This document shows, piece by piece, positions 5,336-12,101 of a stretch of 13,054 nt of DNA. The position numbers were made by a program, and so were the translations under genes. The notes under the pieces are model-generated. The model had not been told where the DNA came from. It saw only the letters and a list, made by a program, of their open reading frames with translations, and made no database searches. Source of the stretch: Candidatus Avimicrobium faecavium (lineage in GTDB: Bacteria > Bacillota > Clostridia > Oscillospirales > Ruminococcaceae); contig CAJFQR010000035.1 of assembly GCA_904419105.1 (NCBI GenBank), positions 1 to 13,054 of the forward strand. Reading direction: 5' to 3'. How positions within the stretch are numbered: position 1 is the stretch's first letter; each line of letters begins with the position of its first letter.

Positions 5336-5365
5336 AGGTCTGACAAAAGACAGGAGGAAGAAAGT

Positions 5366-6538
5366 ATGAAAAAGCGCATTCTCAGTGTGCTGATGTCGCT
5401 GGCGCTGGTCACCGGCCTGATGGCCGGCTGCACCCCGGCGGCCTCGGACAGCGGGTCATCCGATGCATCGGGCAGCACCGTTGCGGAGCTGACCCCCGTC
5501 GCCAAGGAGGACATCAAGGTAGGCTTTGTCTACATCTCCGACCCGAGCGATATGGGCTACACCTACAACCAGGAGCTCGGCACCAAGGAGATGCAGGCCA
5601 ACCTGGGCCTGCGGGATGACCAGATCATCAGCAAGTACAATGTGCCGGAAGGCGCCGAGTGCGATACCGCCCTGCGGGAGCTGGTAGAGTCCGGCTGCAA
5701 CATCATCTTCGCCACCAGCTTCGGTTATGAGGACTATGTCCGCGAGATCGCTGCCGAGTACCCGGAGATCCAGTTCTGCCACGCCACCGGCAACCAGGCC
5801 GCCGGCGCCGGTCTGCCCAACTTCCACAACTACTTCGCCTCCATCTATGAGGGCCGGTACCTGGCGGGCATCGCCGCCGGCCTCAAGACCGAGACCAACA
5901 AGCTCGGCTATGTGGCGGCCTACCCCTATGCCGAGGTCATCAGCGGCTACACCGCCTTCTACCTCGGCGCCAAGAGCGTCAACCCCGATGTCACAATGGA
6001 CATCATGTACACCAACGCCTGGAACAACCCCACCGTGGAGTCCCAGGTAGCCCAGGCGCTCATCGACCGCGGCTGTGATGTCATCAGCCAGCACTCCGAC
6101 TCCACCGCCCCCGCCACCACGGCCGAGGAAAACGGCGTATGGCAGGTGGGCTACAACAACGATATGATCGAGGCCGCCCCCGAGGCGTCGCTGATCTCCC
6201 CCCGGATCGACTGGGGCATCTATGTCACCGAGGCGGTCCAGCATGTGATCGACGGCACGGCGATCCCCACCGACTGGTGCAAGGGCTATGCGGACGGCGC
6301 GGTCTATCTGTCCCCGCTCAACACCTCCATTGCCGCTGAGGGCACCCAGGAGGCCATCGACGCCGCCGCCGAGCAGATCGTGAACGGCGAGCTCCATGTC
6401 TTCGCCGGTCCGCTGACCGGTACCAGCCCCTCCGGGGAGACCATCACCGTCTCCGAGGGCGACTACTACCACGAGCAGGAGGAGCAGTCCGCTCCGTCCT
6501 GGGAGTACATCGTCGAGGGCTGCACCGCAGTTGAATAA
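5366..6538 (+). CDS. BMP family lipoprotein, substrate-binding component of a nucleoside ABC importer
   Basis: The 390-residue protein starts with a lipoprotein signal (MKKRILSVLMSLALVTG) and the lipobox LMAG-C, so Cys22 is lipidated and the protein is anchored outside the membrane. A Ser/Gly/Ala linker (about 25-40) precedes the binding domain, which opens KVGFVYISDPSDMGYTYN, typical of the Bmp/PnrA/Med family of periplasmic-binding-type folds that bind purine or pyrimidine nucleosides. It would hand a nucleoside to the permease pair encoded downstream. ATG 5366 is chosen over upstream codons because AGGAGG (5352-5357) is 8 bases away and the signal peptide begins there. An intercistronic hairpin follows, so it may be made in excess over the membrane parts. 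The exact nucleoside cannot be read from the sequence. Confidence 0.93.
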   Translation: MKKRILSVLMSLALVTGLMAGCTPAASDSGSSDASGSTVAELTPVAKEDIKVGFVYISDPSDMGYTYNQELGTKEMQANLGLRDDQIISKYNVPEGAECDTALRELVESGCNIIFATSFGYEDYVREIAAEYPEIQFCHATGNQAAGAGLPNFHNYFASIYEGRYLAGIAAGLKTETNKLGYVAAYPYAEVISGYTAFYLGAKSVNPDVTMDIMYTNAWNNPTVESQVAQALIDRGCDVISQHSDSTAPATTAEENGVWQVGYNNDMIEAAPEASLISPRIDWGIYVTEAVQHVIDGTAIPTDWCKGYADGAVYLSPLNTSIAAEGTQEAIDAAAEQIVNGELHVFAGPLTGTSPSGETITVSEGDYYHEQEEQSAPSWEYIVEGCTAVE

Positions 6539-6557
6539 GGCATACTGACCTTTCACG

Positions 6558-6590
6558 ACAAAGCCGTTCTTATCCCGAGAACGGCTTTGT
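6558..6590 (+). terminator. Intercistronic hairpin (attenuator or mRNA-stability element)
   Basis: A perfect 13-bp stem ACAAAGCCGTTCT (6558-6570) with AGAACGGCTTTGT (6578-6590) has a 7-base loop. It is not followed by a T run (TCCGTAATAG), so complete termination is unlikely. Lying between the binding protein and the ATPase gene, it would protect or favour the lipoprotein mRNA, a known way to keep binding protein above transporter levels. Confidence 0.75.
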
Positions 6591-6619
6591 TCCGTAATAG
6601 AGAAAAAAGGAGGAAGGCT

Positions 6620-8179
6620 GTGGAACACACGACTGACTGCGCGGTCCGGATGCGGCACATCACCAAGACCTTCGGCAAGGTGGTGGCCAACCGCGATGTG
6701 AGCCTGGACCTGCGCGCCGGGGAGATCCTGGCGCTCCTTGGGGAAAACGGCAGCGGCAAGACCACGCTGATGAACATGCTCTCGGGCATCTACTACCCCG
6801 ACCACGGGGAGATCTTCATCAAGGGGGAGCCGGTGACCATCCGCTCCCCCCGGGAGGCCATCGAGCTGGGCATCGGCATGATCCATCAGCACTTCAAGCT
6901 GGTGGATGTGTTCACCGCCGCGGAAAATGTCATCCTTGGCCTGCCCGGTTCCCCGGTGCTGGACCGCCGCCGTCTGGAAAAAGAGGTGGCCGATCTGGCT
7001 GCGCGCTACGGCTTTGACATCGACCCGGCCAAAAAGGTCTACGACATGTCCGTCTCGGAAAAGCAGACGGTGGAGATCCTCAAGGTGCTCTACCGGGGCG
7101 CGGAGATCCTCATCCTCGATGAGCCGACGGCGGTGCTCACCCCGCAGGAGACCGAAAAGCTCTTCGCCGCCCTGCGCAATATGAAAAAGGACGGCAAGTC
7201 GATCATCATCATCACCCACAAACTCTATGAGGTGCTCTCCATCTCCGACCGGGTGGAGATCCTGCGCAAGGGCGAGTACATCGGCGTCGTCGATACCGGC
7301 ACCACCGACCAGGACCAGCTCACCGAGATGATGGTCGGCCGGCCCATCAGCCTGGAGATCGAGCGCCCCGCCGTCGAGCGCGGGGAAAAGCGCCTCTCGG
7401 TGGTGAACCTCACCTGCGAGAGCAGCGAGGGGGTCGCCGCCCTGAACAATGTCTCCTTCGACGCCTACGGCGGGGAGATCCTCGGCATCGCCGGCATCGC
7501 CGGCAGCGGCCAGAAGGAGCTCTGTGAGGTCATCGCCGGCCTCAGCCCGGCCCTCGGCGGGGCGGTGCTCTACTCCGGGGAGAAAAACGGCATCCCGGTC
7601 CAGGAAAACCTGCTGGGCATGAGCCCGGACGAGATCGCCCGCAAGGGCGTTTCGATGGCCTTCGTCCCGGAGGACCGCCTCGGCATGGGCCTTGTGGCCG
7701 GTATGGATATGACCGACAATGTGATGCTGCGCAGCTACAAAAACGGCAGGGGCCTCTTCGTTGACCGGGCCGCTCCGAAGGCGCTGGCCGAGAAGATGAT
7801 CGGCGAGCTGGAGATCGCCACCCCCGGCGTGGATACCCCGGTGGGACGGCTCTCCGGCGGCAATGTGCAGAAGGTGCTCCTCGGCCGGGAGATCGCCAGC
7901 GAGCCGTCGGTGCTCATCGTCGCCTACCCGGTGCGGGGGTTGGACATCAACTCCTCCTACCGCATCTATGACCTGCTCAACGAGCAGAAGAAAAAGGGCG
8001 TCGCCGTCATCTTCATCGGCGAGGATCTGGATGTGCTGATGCAGCTCTGCGACCGCATCATGGTGCTCTGCGGCGGGCAGGTCAGCGGCATCGTCGATGC
8101 CCGGAGCACCACCAAGGACGAACTGGGTCTGCTGATGATCCATGTGGAAAAATTTGACGACGAGGAGGCGGCAGGATGA
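6620..8179 (+). CDS. Nucleoside ABC transporter ATP-binding protein with two nucleotide-binding domains
   Basis: The 519-residue protein powers the importer from the cytosolic side. Domain 1 has Walker A GENGSGKTT (41-49), the Q-loop IHQHF (Gln90), a signature MSVSEKQ (143-149), Walker B LILDEPT (164-170, catalytic Glu168) and the switch His200 in ITHK. Domain 2 has a modified P-loop GIAGSGQKE (289... to 300), a good signature LSGGNVQ (411-417) and an altered Walker B, LIVAYP, where Asp and Glu are replaced by Ala435 and Tyr436. This one-active, one-degenerate arrangement is usual in sugar and BMP-type ATPases. The start is GTG 6620, because AAAGGAGG (6606-6613) is 6 bases upstream. The permease gene overlaps its stop (ATGA, 8176-8179). 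Confidence 0.95.
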   Translation: MEHTTDCAVRMRHITKTFGKVVANRDVSLDLRAGEILALLGENGSGKTTLMNMLSGIYYPDHGEIFIKGEPVTIRSPREAIELGIGMIHQHFKLVDVFTAAENVILGLPGSPVLDRRRLEKEVADLAARYGFDIDPAKKVYDMSVSEKQTVEILKVLYRGAEILILDEPTAVLTPQETEKLFAALRNMKKDGKSIIIITHKLYEVLSISDRVEILRKGEYIGVVDTGTTDQDQLTEMMVGRPISLEIERPAVERGEKRLSVVNLTCESSEGVAALNNVSFDAYGGEILGIAGIAGSGQKELCEVIAGLSPALGGAVLYSGEKNGIPVQENLLGMSPDEIARKGVSMAFVPEDRLGMGLVAGMDMTDNVMLRSYKNGRGLFVDRAAPKALAEKMIGELEIATPGVDTPVGRLSGGNVQKVLLGREIASEPSVLIVAYPVRGLDINSSYRIYDLLNEQKKKGVAVIFIGEDLDVLMQLCDRIMVLCGGQVSGIVDARSTTKDELGLLMIHVEKFDDEEAAG

Positions 8180-9282
8180 GCGCGCAAAAGACCCTTCACA
8201 CCCACAGCAGGGAACCGCTGCTCCGCATGGCCAGGCGGGACAGCATCGACCCCGGACTGGCCTGGGCCATCCGGGGGGCGGCCTTCCTTCTGTCGCTGGT
8301 CACCGGCGCGGTGATCATCCTGCTGCTCGGGCACAATCCGCTGGCTGTCTACCAGTCGATGGTGGTCGGCGCCTGGGGCTCCCCGACGGTGATCCGGGAG
8401 ACGGTCAAGCTGGCCGTCCCGCTGCTCATCACCGCGCTGGGCATCTCGCTGGCCTTCCGGATGAAGTTCTGGAACATCGGCGCCGAGGGCCAGATCCTGG
8501 TCGGCGCGGTGGCGGCGGGATGGTTTGGCCTCTACACCGCCACCATCTTCCCCAAGATCCCGCTGGTGGCGCTGATGATGCTCTCCTCGATGGTGTTCGG
8601 CGGCCTCTACGGGCTGCTGCCTGCGGTCTGCAAGTCCAAGTGGGGCACCAACGAGACCCTCTTCACGCTTATGCTCAACTACATCGCCCTGGCCTTCATC
8701 AAATACCTGATGAACGGCCCCTGGAAGGCGCCGGGCAGCAGCTTCCCCCGGATCCCGATGCTGGTCTCCGGCGCCCGCCTGGGCAAGGTGTTCGGCGTCC
8801 ACTGGGGCTGGATCCTGGCGCTGGTGCTGGTGGTTGTGGTCTATGTCTACACCACCCGCACCAAACAGGGCTATGAGATCGCCGTCGTCGGCGAGAGCGC
8901 CAACACCGCCCGCTATGCCGGCATCAATGTGTCCAGGGTCATGCGGCGCACCATGTTCCTCTCCGGCGCTCTCTGCGGCCTGGTGGGGATGCTGCAGTTC
9001 GCCGGCGCCGACTACACCATCACCGAAGGCACCGCCGGCGGCGTCGGCTTCACCGCCATCACCGTCGCCTGGCTGGCCAAGATGAACCCCTTTGGGATGC
9101 TGGTGGTCTCGGTGTTCATCGCCATGCTGGAGCGCGGCGCCAACACCATCCAGACCAACTTCAAGATCCCGGCCTCGGCCTCCGATCTGCTCATCGGCAT
9201 CATACTGTTCTTTATGCTGGGATGTGAGTTCTTCCTCACCTACAAACTCATTCCCCGGGGAAAGGAGGAGCACCATGCTTGA
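8176..9282 (+). CDS. Nucleoside ABC transporter permease 1 (BPD_transp_2 family)
   Basis: The 368-residue, strongly hydrophobic protein has a charged N-terminal tail of about 30 residues, then some eight to ten membrane segments beginning IRGAAFLLSLVTGAVIILLL. The ATPase-coupling loop is ARYAGINVSRVMRR (about 248-261), the usual sequence of the RbsC/YufP-like family. It is the longer of two permeases that form the membrane channel. Its start overlaps the ATPase stop by 4 bases and its end overlaps the next gene by 8 bases, which implies coupled translation in fixed proportions. Confidence 0.93.
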   Translation: MSAQKTLHTHSREPLLRMARRDSIDPGLAWAIRGAAFLLSLVTGAVIILLLGHNPLAVYQSMVVGAWGSPTVIRETVKLAVPLLITALGISLAFRMKFWNIGAEGQILVGAVAAGWFGLYTATIFPKIPLVALMMLSSMVFGGLYGLLPAVCKSKWGTNETLFTLMLNYIALAFIKYLMNGPWKAPGSSFPRIPMLVSGARLGKVFGVHWGWILALVLVVVVYVYTTRTKQGYEIAVVGESANTARYAGINVSRVMRRTMFLSGALCGLVGMLQFAGADYTITEGTAGGVGFTAITVAWLAKMNPFGMLVVSVFIAMLERGANTIQTNFKIPASASDLLIGIILFFMLGCEFFLTYKLIPRGKEEHHA

Positions 9283-10267
9283 CACACTTGGCCGCCTGTT
9301 CGTGGCGGCGGTCCTGGCGGGCACCCCGCTGCTGCTCGGCGCCATCGGCGAGATCCTCACCGAGCGGGCCGGCAACCTGAACCTCGGCGTGGAGGGCATG
9401 ATGTTCATGGGGGCCATCAGCGGCCTGGCCGGCTCCTACACCTATGAGCAGGCGGTGCTGGCCGGCGGCGGCACGCCGTCCGGCGTCGTCTCGGCGCTGG
9501 TGGCGCTGGTCTGCTCCCTCGCCGCCGGGATGCTCGGGGCGCTGGTCTACAGCTTTCTCACCATCTCGCTGCGCGCCAACCAGAATGTCACCGGCCTCAC
9601 CCTCACCATCTTCGGCACCGGCTTCGGCAACTTCTTCGGCGAGTACATCGGCCAGAACGCCGGCGGCTATGTGGCCGTCTCGTCGGTGACGAAAGACGCC
9701 TTTTCCGGGCTGGACATTCCCGTCCTGTCCGATCTGCCGGTGGTGGGGCCGCTGCTGTTCCAGTACAACTGGCTGGTCTATCTGGCGCTGGCTTTGGCGC
9801 TGGCCATGGGCTGGTTCTTCGCACGTTCCCGGCTGGGGCTCAACCTCTGGGCCGTCGGCGAGGACCCTGCCGCCGCCGACGCGGTGGGCATCAATGTCAC
9901 CCGGTATAAGTACGCTGCCACCATCATCGGCGGCGGGATCTGCGGCATCGGCGGCATGTATATGAGCATGGTCACCACCTCCGGCGTCTGGGTCCACAAC
10001 TGTGTCAGCGGCTACGGCTGGCTGGCGGTGGCACTGGTCATCTTTGCCACCTGGCGGCCGCTGCGGGGCATCTTTGTGGCGCTCATCTTCGGCGGCCTCA
10101 CCATCATGCGTATGTACATCACGATCCCCGGCCTGCCGGTGCAGATCTATGAGATGCTCCCCTACGTGGCGACCATCCTCGTGCTGGTGGTCACCAGTAT
10201 GCGCTCAAGCCGGGAGCACGCCCAGCCCAAGAGCTGCGGCCTCAACTACTTCCGGGAGGAGCGGTGA
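9275..10267 (+). CDS. Nucleoside ABC transporter permease 2 (BPD_transp_2 family)
   Basis: The 330-residue membrane protein begins MLDTLGRLFVAAVLAGTPLL and contains the diagnostic GEILTERAGNLNLGVEGMM (about 23-41), as in YufQ-type permeases of BMP importers. The coupling loop is DAVGINVTRYKY (about 204-215). It pairs with the preceding permease as a heterodimer. ATG 9275 is preceded by AAAGGAGG (9261-9268) and lies 8 bases inside the previous gene. A strong terminator follows, closing the four-gene operon. Confidence 0.93.
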   Translation: MLDTLGRLFVAAVLAGTPLLLGAIGEILTERAGNLNLGVEGMMFMGAISGLAGSYTYEQAVLAGGGTPSGVVSALVALVCSLAAGMLGALVYSFLTISLRANQNVTGLTLTIFGTGFGNFFGEYIGQNAGGYVAVSSVTKDAFSGLDIPVLSDLPVVGPLLFQYNWLVYLALALALAMGWFFARSRLGLNLWAVGEDPAAADAVGINVTRYKYAATIIGGGICGIGGMYMSMVTTSGVWVHNCVSGYGWLAVALVIFATWRPLRGIFVALIFGGLTIMRMYITIPGLPVQIYEMLPYVATILVLVVTSMRSSREHAQPKSCGLNYFREER

Positions 10268-10280
10268 GCCCCACTCCCGC

Positions 10281-10315
10281 AAAAAACGCCCTGGCTTCGG
10301 GGCGTTTTTTCTTTT
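10281..10315 (+). terminator. Terminator of the nucleoside importer operon
   Basis: The arms AAAAAACGCCC (10281-10291) and GGGCGTTTTTT (10300-10310) pair over 11 bp with an 8-base loop, followed by CTTTT. The A-run and T-run make it likely to work in both directions. Confidence 0.92.
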
Positions 10316-10365
10316 ATCCGGCAGACTTCACAATTTTCGGGTGAAAAAATCGGACAGTTCTCCCA

Positions 10366-10395
10366 TTGACGGCCTGCCTTAAAATATAGGATACT
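10366..10395 (+). promoter_or_regulatory. Candidate promoter of the EamA transporter gene
   Basis: TTGACG (10366-10371) and GATACT (10390-10395) are 18 bases apart. An alternative -10 is TAAAAT (10380-10385), but it lacks a good -35. TTCACAA (10327-10333) lies 32 bases before the -35, as in two other promoters here. Confidence 0.5.
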
Positions 10396-10437
10396 GAAAA
10401 AAACGGCTGTCACAGCCGGAGAAGGGGAGGATGGACG

Positions 10438-11313
10438 ATGCCGAACACGGCAGTTCTCTCGGATAAGACAAAGGGAATCCTGTGCATCATTTCGTCGGCG
10501 TTTTTCTTTGCGCTGATGGGGGTGTTCGTCCGGCTGTCCGGCGATGTGCCGTCGATGCAGAAGGTCTTTTTCCGCAATCTGGTGGCGATCTTTCTGGCGG
10601 CAGGCATGCTGCTGCGGGACCGCACCCCGGTCCGGATGGATACCCGTGCCCGGGCGGCGCTGGCTGCCCGAGCGGTGCTGGGCACCATCGGCGTGATCTG
10701 CAATTTTTATGCGGTGGACCACCTGGTCCTCGCCGATGCAACCATGCTCAATAAGATCGGCCCGATCTTCGCGATCCTCTTCAGCTTCCTGCTTCTGGGG
10801 GAGAGGATCGCCCCCTATCAGGCCCTTGCCGTGGCGGTGACTTTTGCCGGCTGCCTGCTCATCATCAAGCCCACCGGCGATGGAGCCGCCCTGTTCCCGA
10901 TGCTGGTGGCGTTTGCCGGCGGGGTCAGCGCCGGCGGAGCCTCGACCATGCTGCGGCTCCTCGGCCGCTATGGTGTGAAAAAATCGCTGATCGTCTTTGT
11001 CTTTTCCCTGGTGTCGCTGCTCACCGCCGCGCCGTTTCTGATCTTCGATTTCCACCCGATGACCGGCTATCAGCTGGCAATGCTGCTGCTGGCCGGCGCC
11101 TCGGCGGCGATGGGGCAGTTCAGCGTCACCAATGCCTATGCCTTTGCACCGGCCCGGGAGATCTCGGTCTTTGACTACTCGCAGGTGGTCTTTTCGGCGG
11201 CGATGGGCTTCTTCGTGTTTGGCCAGGTGCCGGATGCGCTGAGCCTGCTGGGCTATCTGGTGGTGTGCGGGGCGGCGGTGTATATGTTCCTTCGCGGGCG
11301 CCGCGCAGCCTGA
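10438..11313 (+). CDS. EamA/DMT superfamily membrane transporter
   Basis: The 291-residue protein has ten predicted membrane segments arranged as two EamA repeats (about 12-145 and 155-285). The first half ends LLLGERIAPYQALAVAVTFA, the usual end of an EamA unit (GER motif followed by a helix), and the second contains EISVFDYSQVVFSAAMG with FGQVPD in the matching place. Family members carry metabolites such as amino acids, nucleotide sugars or S-adenosylmethionine, and the substrate cannot be read here. The start ATG 10438 follows GGGGAGG (10424-10430) with a 7-base gap. An ATG at 10431 is out of frame and stops after 11 codons. It follows the operon terminator, so it is an independent unit. 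Confidence 0.9.
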   Translation: MPNTAVLSDKTKGILCIISSAFFFALMGVFVRLSGDVPSMQKVFFRNLVAIFLAAGMLLRDRTPVRMDTRARAALAARAVLGTIGVICNFYAVDHLVLADATMLNKIGPIFAILFSFLLLGERIAPYQALAVAVTFAGCLLIIKPTGDGAALFPMLVAFAGGVSAGGASTMLRLLGRYGVKKSLIVFVFSLVSLLTAAPFLIFDFHPMTGYQLAMLLLAGASAAMGQFSVTNAYAFAPAREISVFDYSQVVFSAAMGFFVFGQVPDALSLLGYLVVCGAAVYMFLRGRRAA

Positions 11314-11347
11314 ATGGGCAGCGGCCTGCCCATCTATCCGTTTTTTT
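11314..11347 (+). terminator. Candidate terminator after the EamA transporter
   Basis: ATGGGCAG (11314-11321) pairs perfectly with CTGCCCAT (11326-11333) around a CGGC loop. The T run (11341-11347) is separated from the stem by 7 bases, so efficiency is uncertain. The stem starts on the base right after the stop codon. Confidence 0.55.
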
Positions 11348-11351
11348 CCGG

Positions 11352-11381
11352 TCCGGCGGATACGCTTTGTCTGCCGCCGGA
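11352..11381 (+). promoter_or_regulatory. Hairpin just before the unknown secreted-protein gene
   Basis: TCCGGCGG (11352-11359) pairs with CCGCCGGA (11374-11381), leaving a 14-base loop. It ends 4 bases before the AAAAAGGAGG ribosome binding site (11386-11395). It may influence translation of the next gene or stabilise its mRNA. No promoter is evident between 11313 and 11405. Confidence 0.4.
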
Positions 11382-11404
11382 GAGTAAAAAGGAGGCGTTT
11401 TTCT

Positions 11405-11881
11405 GTGAGACTGTTTCTTTTCATGCTTGCCCTGCTTTTGTCCGTCCAGGGGGCGCAGACCGCATCGGTGGAGCACGCCCTGTCCGAAGCCGTGCCGGAA
11501 CAGGATGCGGCCCTGGAGCAGTGGGTCGCGGCTCTGGAACCGGTCTGTGAGTTCACCGTGACCGAGGACTATCCCGAGGTCATTCTGGAGCTGTTTGATC
11601 TGTTGATCGAAGAGGAAAACGATGGGGCGGCGGACAGACGCCTCTCCCGCGCCGACCTGCGCTCCCTCACGGTTTACGGGACCCGGGAGGAGTTTTTCGC
11701 CGACTATGTGTTTGAGGGGGAGTGGAAGGACGCCGAGCCGTTCGGGGAGCTGCACCTGCAGGTCCGGATGCGCCGGATCGACGGCACAACCTATGGGTTG
11801 CTGGCCCGGGGCGGCGGCCCTCTTGCCTATGGGCTGCAGCCAACCGATCTGACGCTGGAATCCCTTGAATCCGCCGAATAG
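11405..11881 (+). CDS. Unrecognised small secreted protein
   Basis: The 158-residue protein begins with a likely signal peptide (MRLFLFMLALLLSVQG, cleavage somewhere in 16-20). The mature part is acidic, with no cysteines except one (C48, in PVCEF), no second membrane segment and no catalytic motif I know. Residues about 30-90 look helical and negatively charged (EVILELFDLLIEEEND). The later part is more beta-like, with ELHLQVRMRRIDGTTYGLLARGG-type strands, which suggests a small NTF2-like or lipocalin-like fold, but this is only a guess. The start is GTG 11405, with GGAGG (11391-11395) 9 bases before. It may be co-transcribed with the EamA gene by read-through. No functional claim is made. 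Confidence 0.7.
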   Translation: MRLFLFMLALLLSVQGAQTASVEHALSEAVPEQDAALEQWVAALEPVCEFTVTEDYPEVILELFDLLIEEENDGAADRRLSRADLRSLTVYGTREEFFADYVFEGEWKDAEPFGELHLQVRMRRIDGTTYGLLARGGGPLAYGLQPTDLTLESLESAE

Positions 11882-11889
11882 CGTTTCAC

Positions 11890-11922
11890 TCCGCCCCATC
11901 GGCCGCAGCCGGTGGAAGCGGA
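11890..11922 (+). terminator. Candidate hairpin after the secreted-protein gene
   Basis: An imperfect 13-bp stem (TCCGC 11890-11894 with GCGGA 11918-11922; CCATCGGC 11896-11903 with 11908-11915, one G-T pair) has a CGCA loop. The tail is only TAATTT, so it may not terminate well. Confidence 0.45.
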
Positions 11923-11956
11923 GGATAATTTCACAATGCAAAGCGCAAAAGAGAGC

Positions 11957-11984
11957 GGATTTTATACAAAACGCCGTTTTTTTC
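11957..11984 (+). terminator. Weak T-tailed hairpin upstream of the peptidase promoter
   Basis: CGG-A-TTTT-ATAC-AAAA-CG-CCG (11957-11977) is a short interrupted stem followed by seven T (11978-11984). It may be a second terminator or an AT-rich promoter element. Nothing else is seen in 11923-12009. Confidence 0.35.
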
Positions 11985-12009
11985 ACAAAGAGGGAAATCG
12001 GCGCAGATT

Positions 12010-12043
12010 TTCGTTGACGAAAGCGATTTAGCGTGGTACTCTT
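12010..12043 (+). promoter_or_regulatory. Promoter of the peptidase gene with overlapping palindrome
   Basis: TTGACG (12015-12020), a 17-base spacer and TACTCT (12038-12043) form the promoter. The -35 is the middle of TTTCGT-TG-ACGAAA (12010-12023), a perfect 6-bp inverted repeat. A protein bound there would block RNA polymerase, so it is a candidate operator. Confidence 0.6.
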
Positions 12044-12101
12044 AAAAAGTAAAAGCCGGCATCCGGCTCGGAAAATAATCCATGCAAGGGGGAAAGACTA
12101 T

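Noticed and set aside
5255..5365. Purine riboswitch before the nucleoside importer
   Set aside because: The three-way junction core and the conserved loop sequences are absent.
5456..8143. An 895-residue open frame on the minus strand
   Set aside because: It lies antisense to the lipoprotein and ATPase genes and is a by-product of GC-ending codons in those genes. Its protein is dominated by His, Asp, Gly and Leu and has no domain or ribosome binding site. The long minus frames at 863-2308, 2374-4101, 7966-9417 and 10246-11556 are the same kind of shadow.
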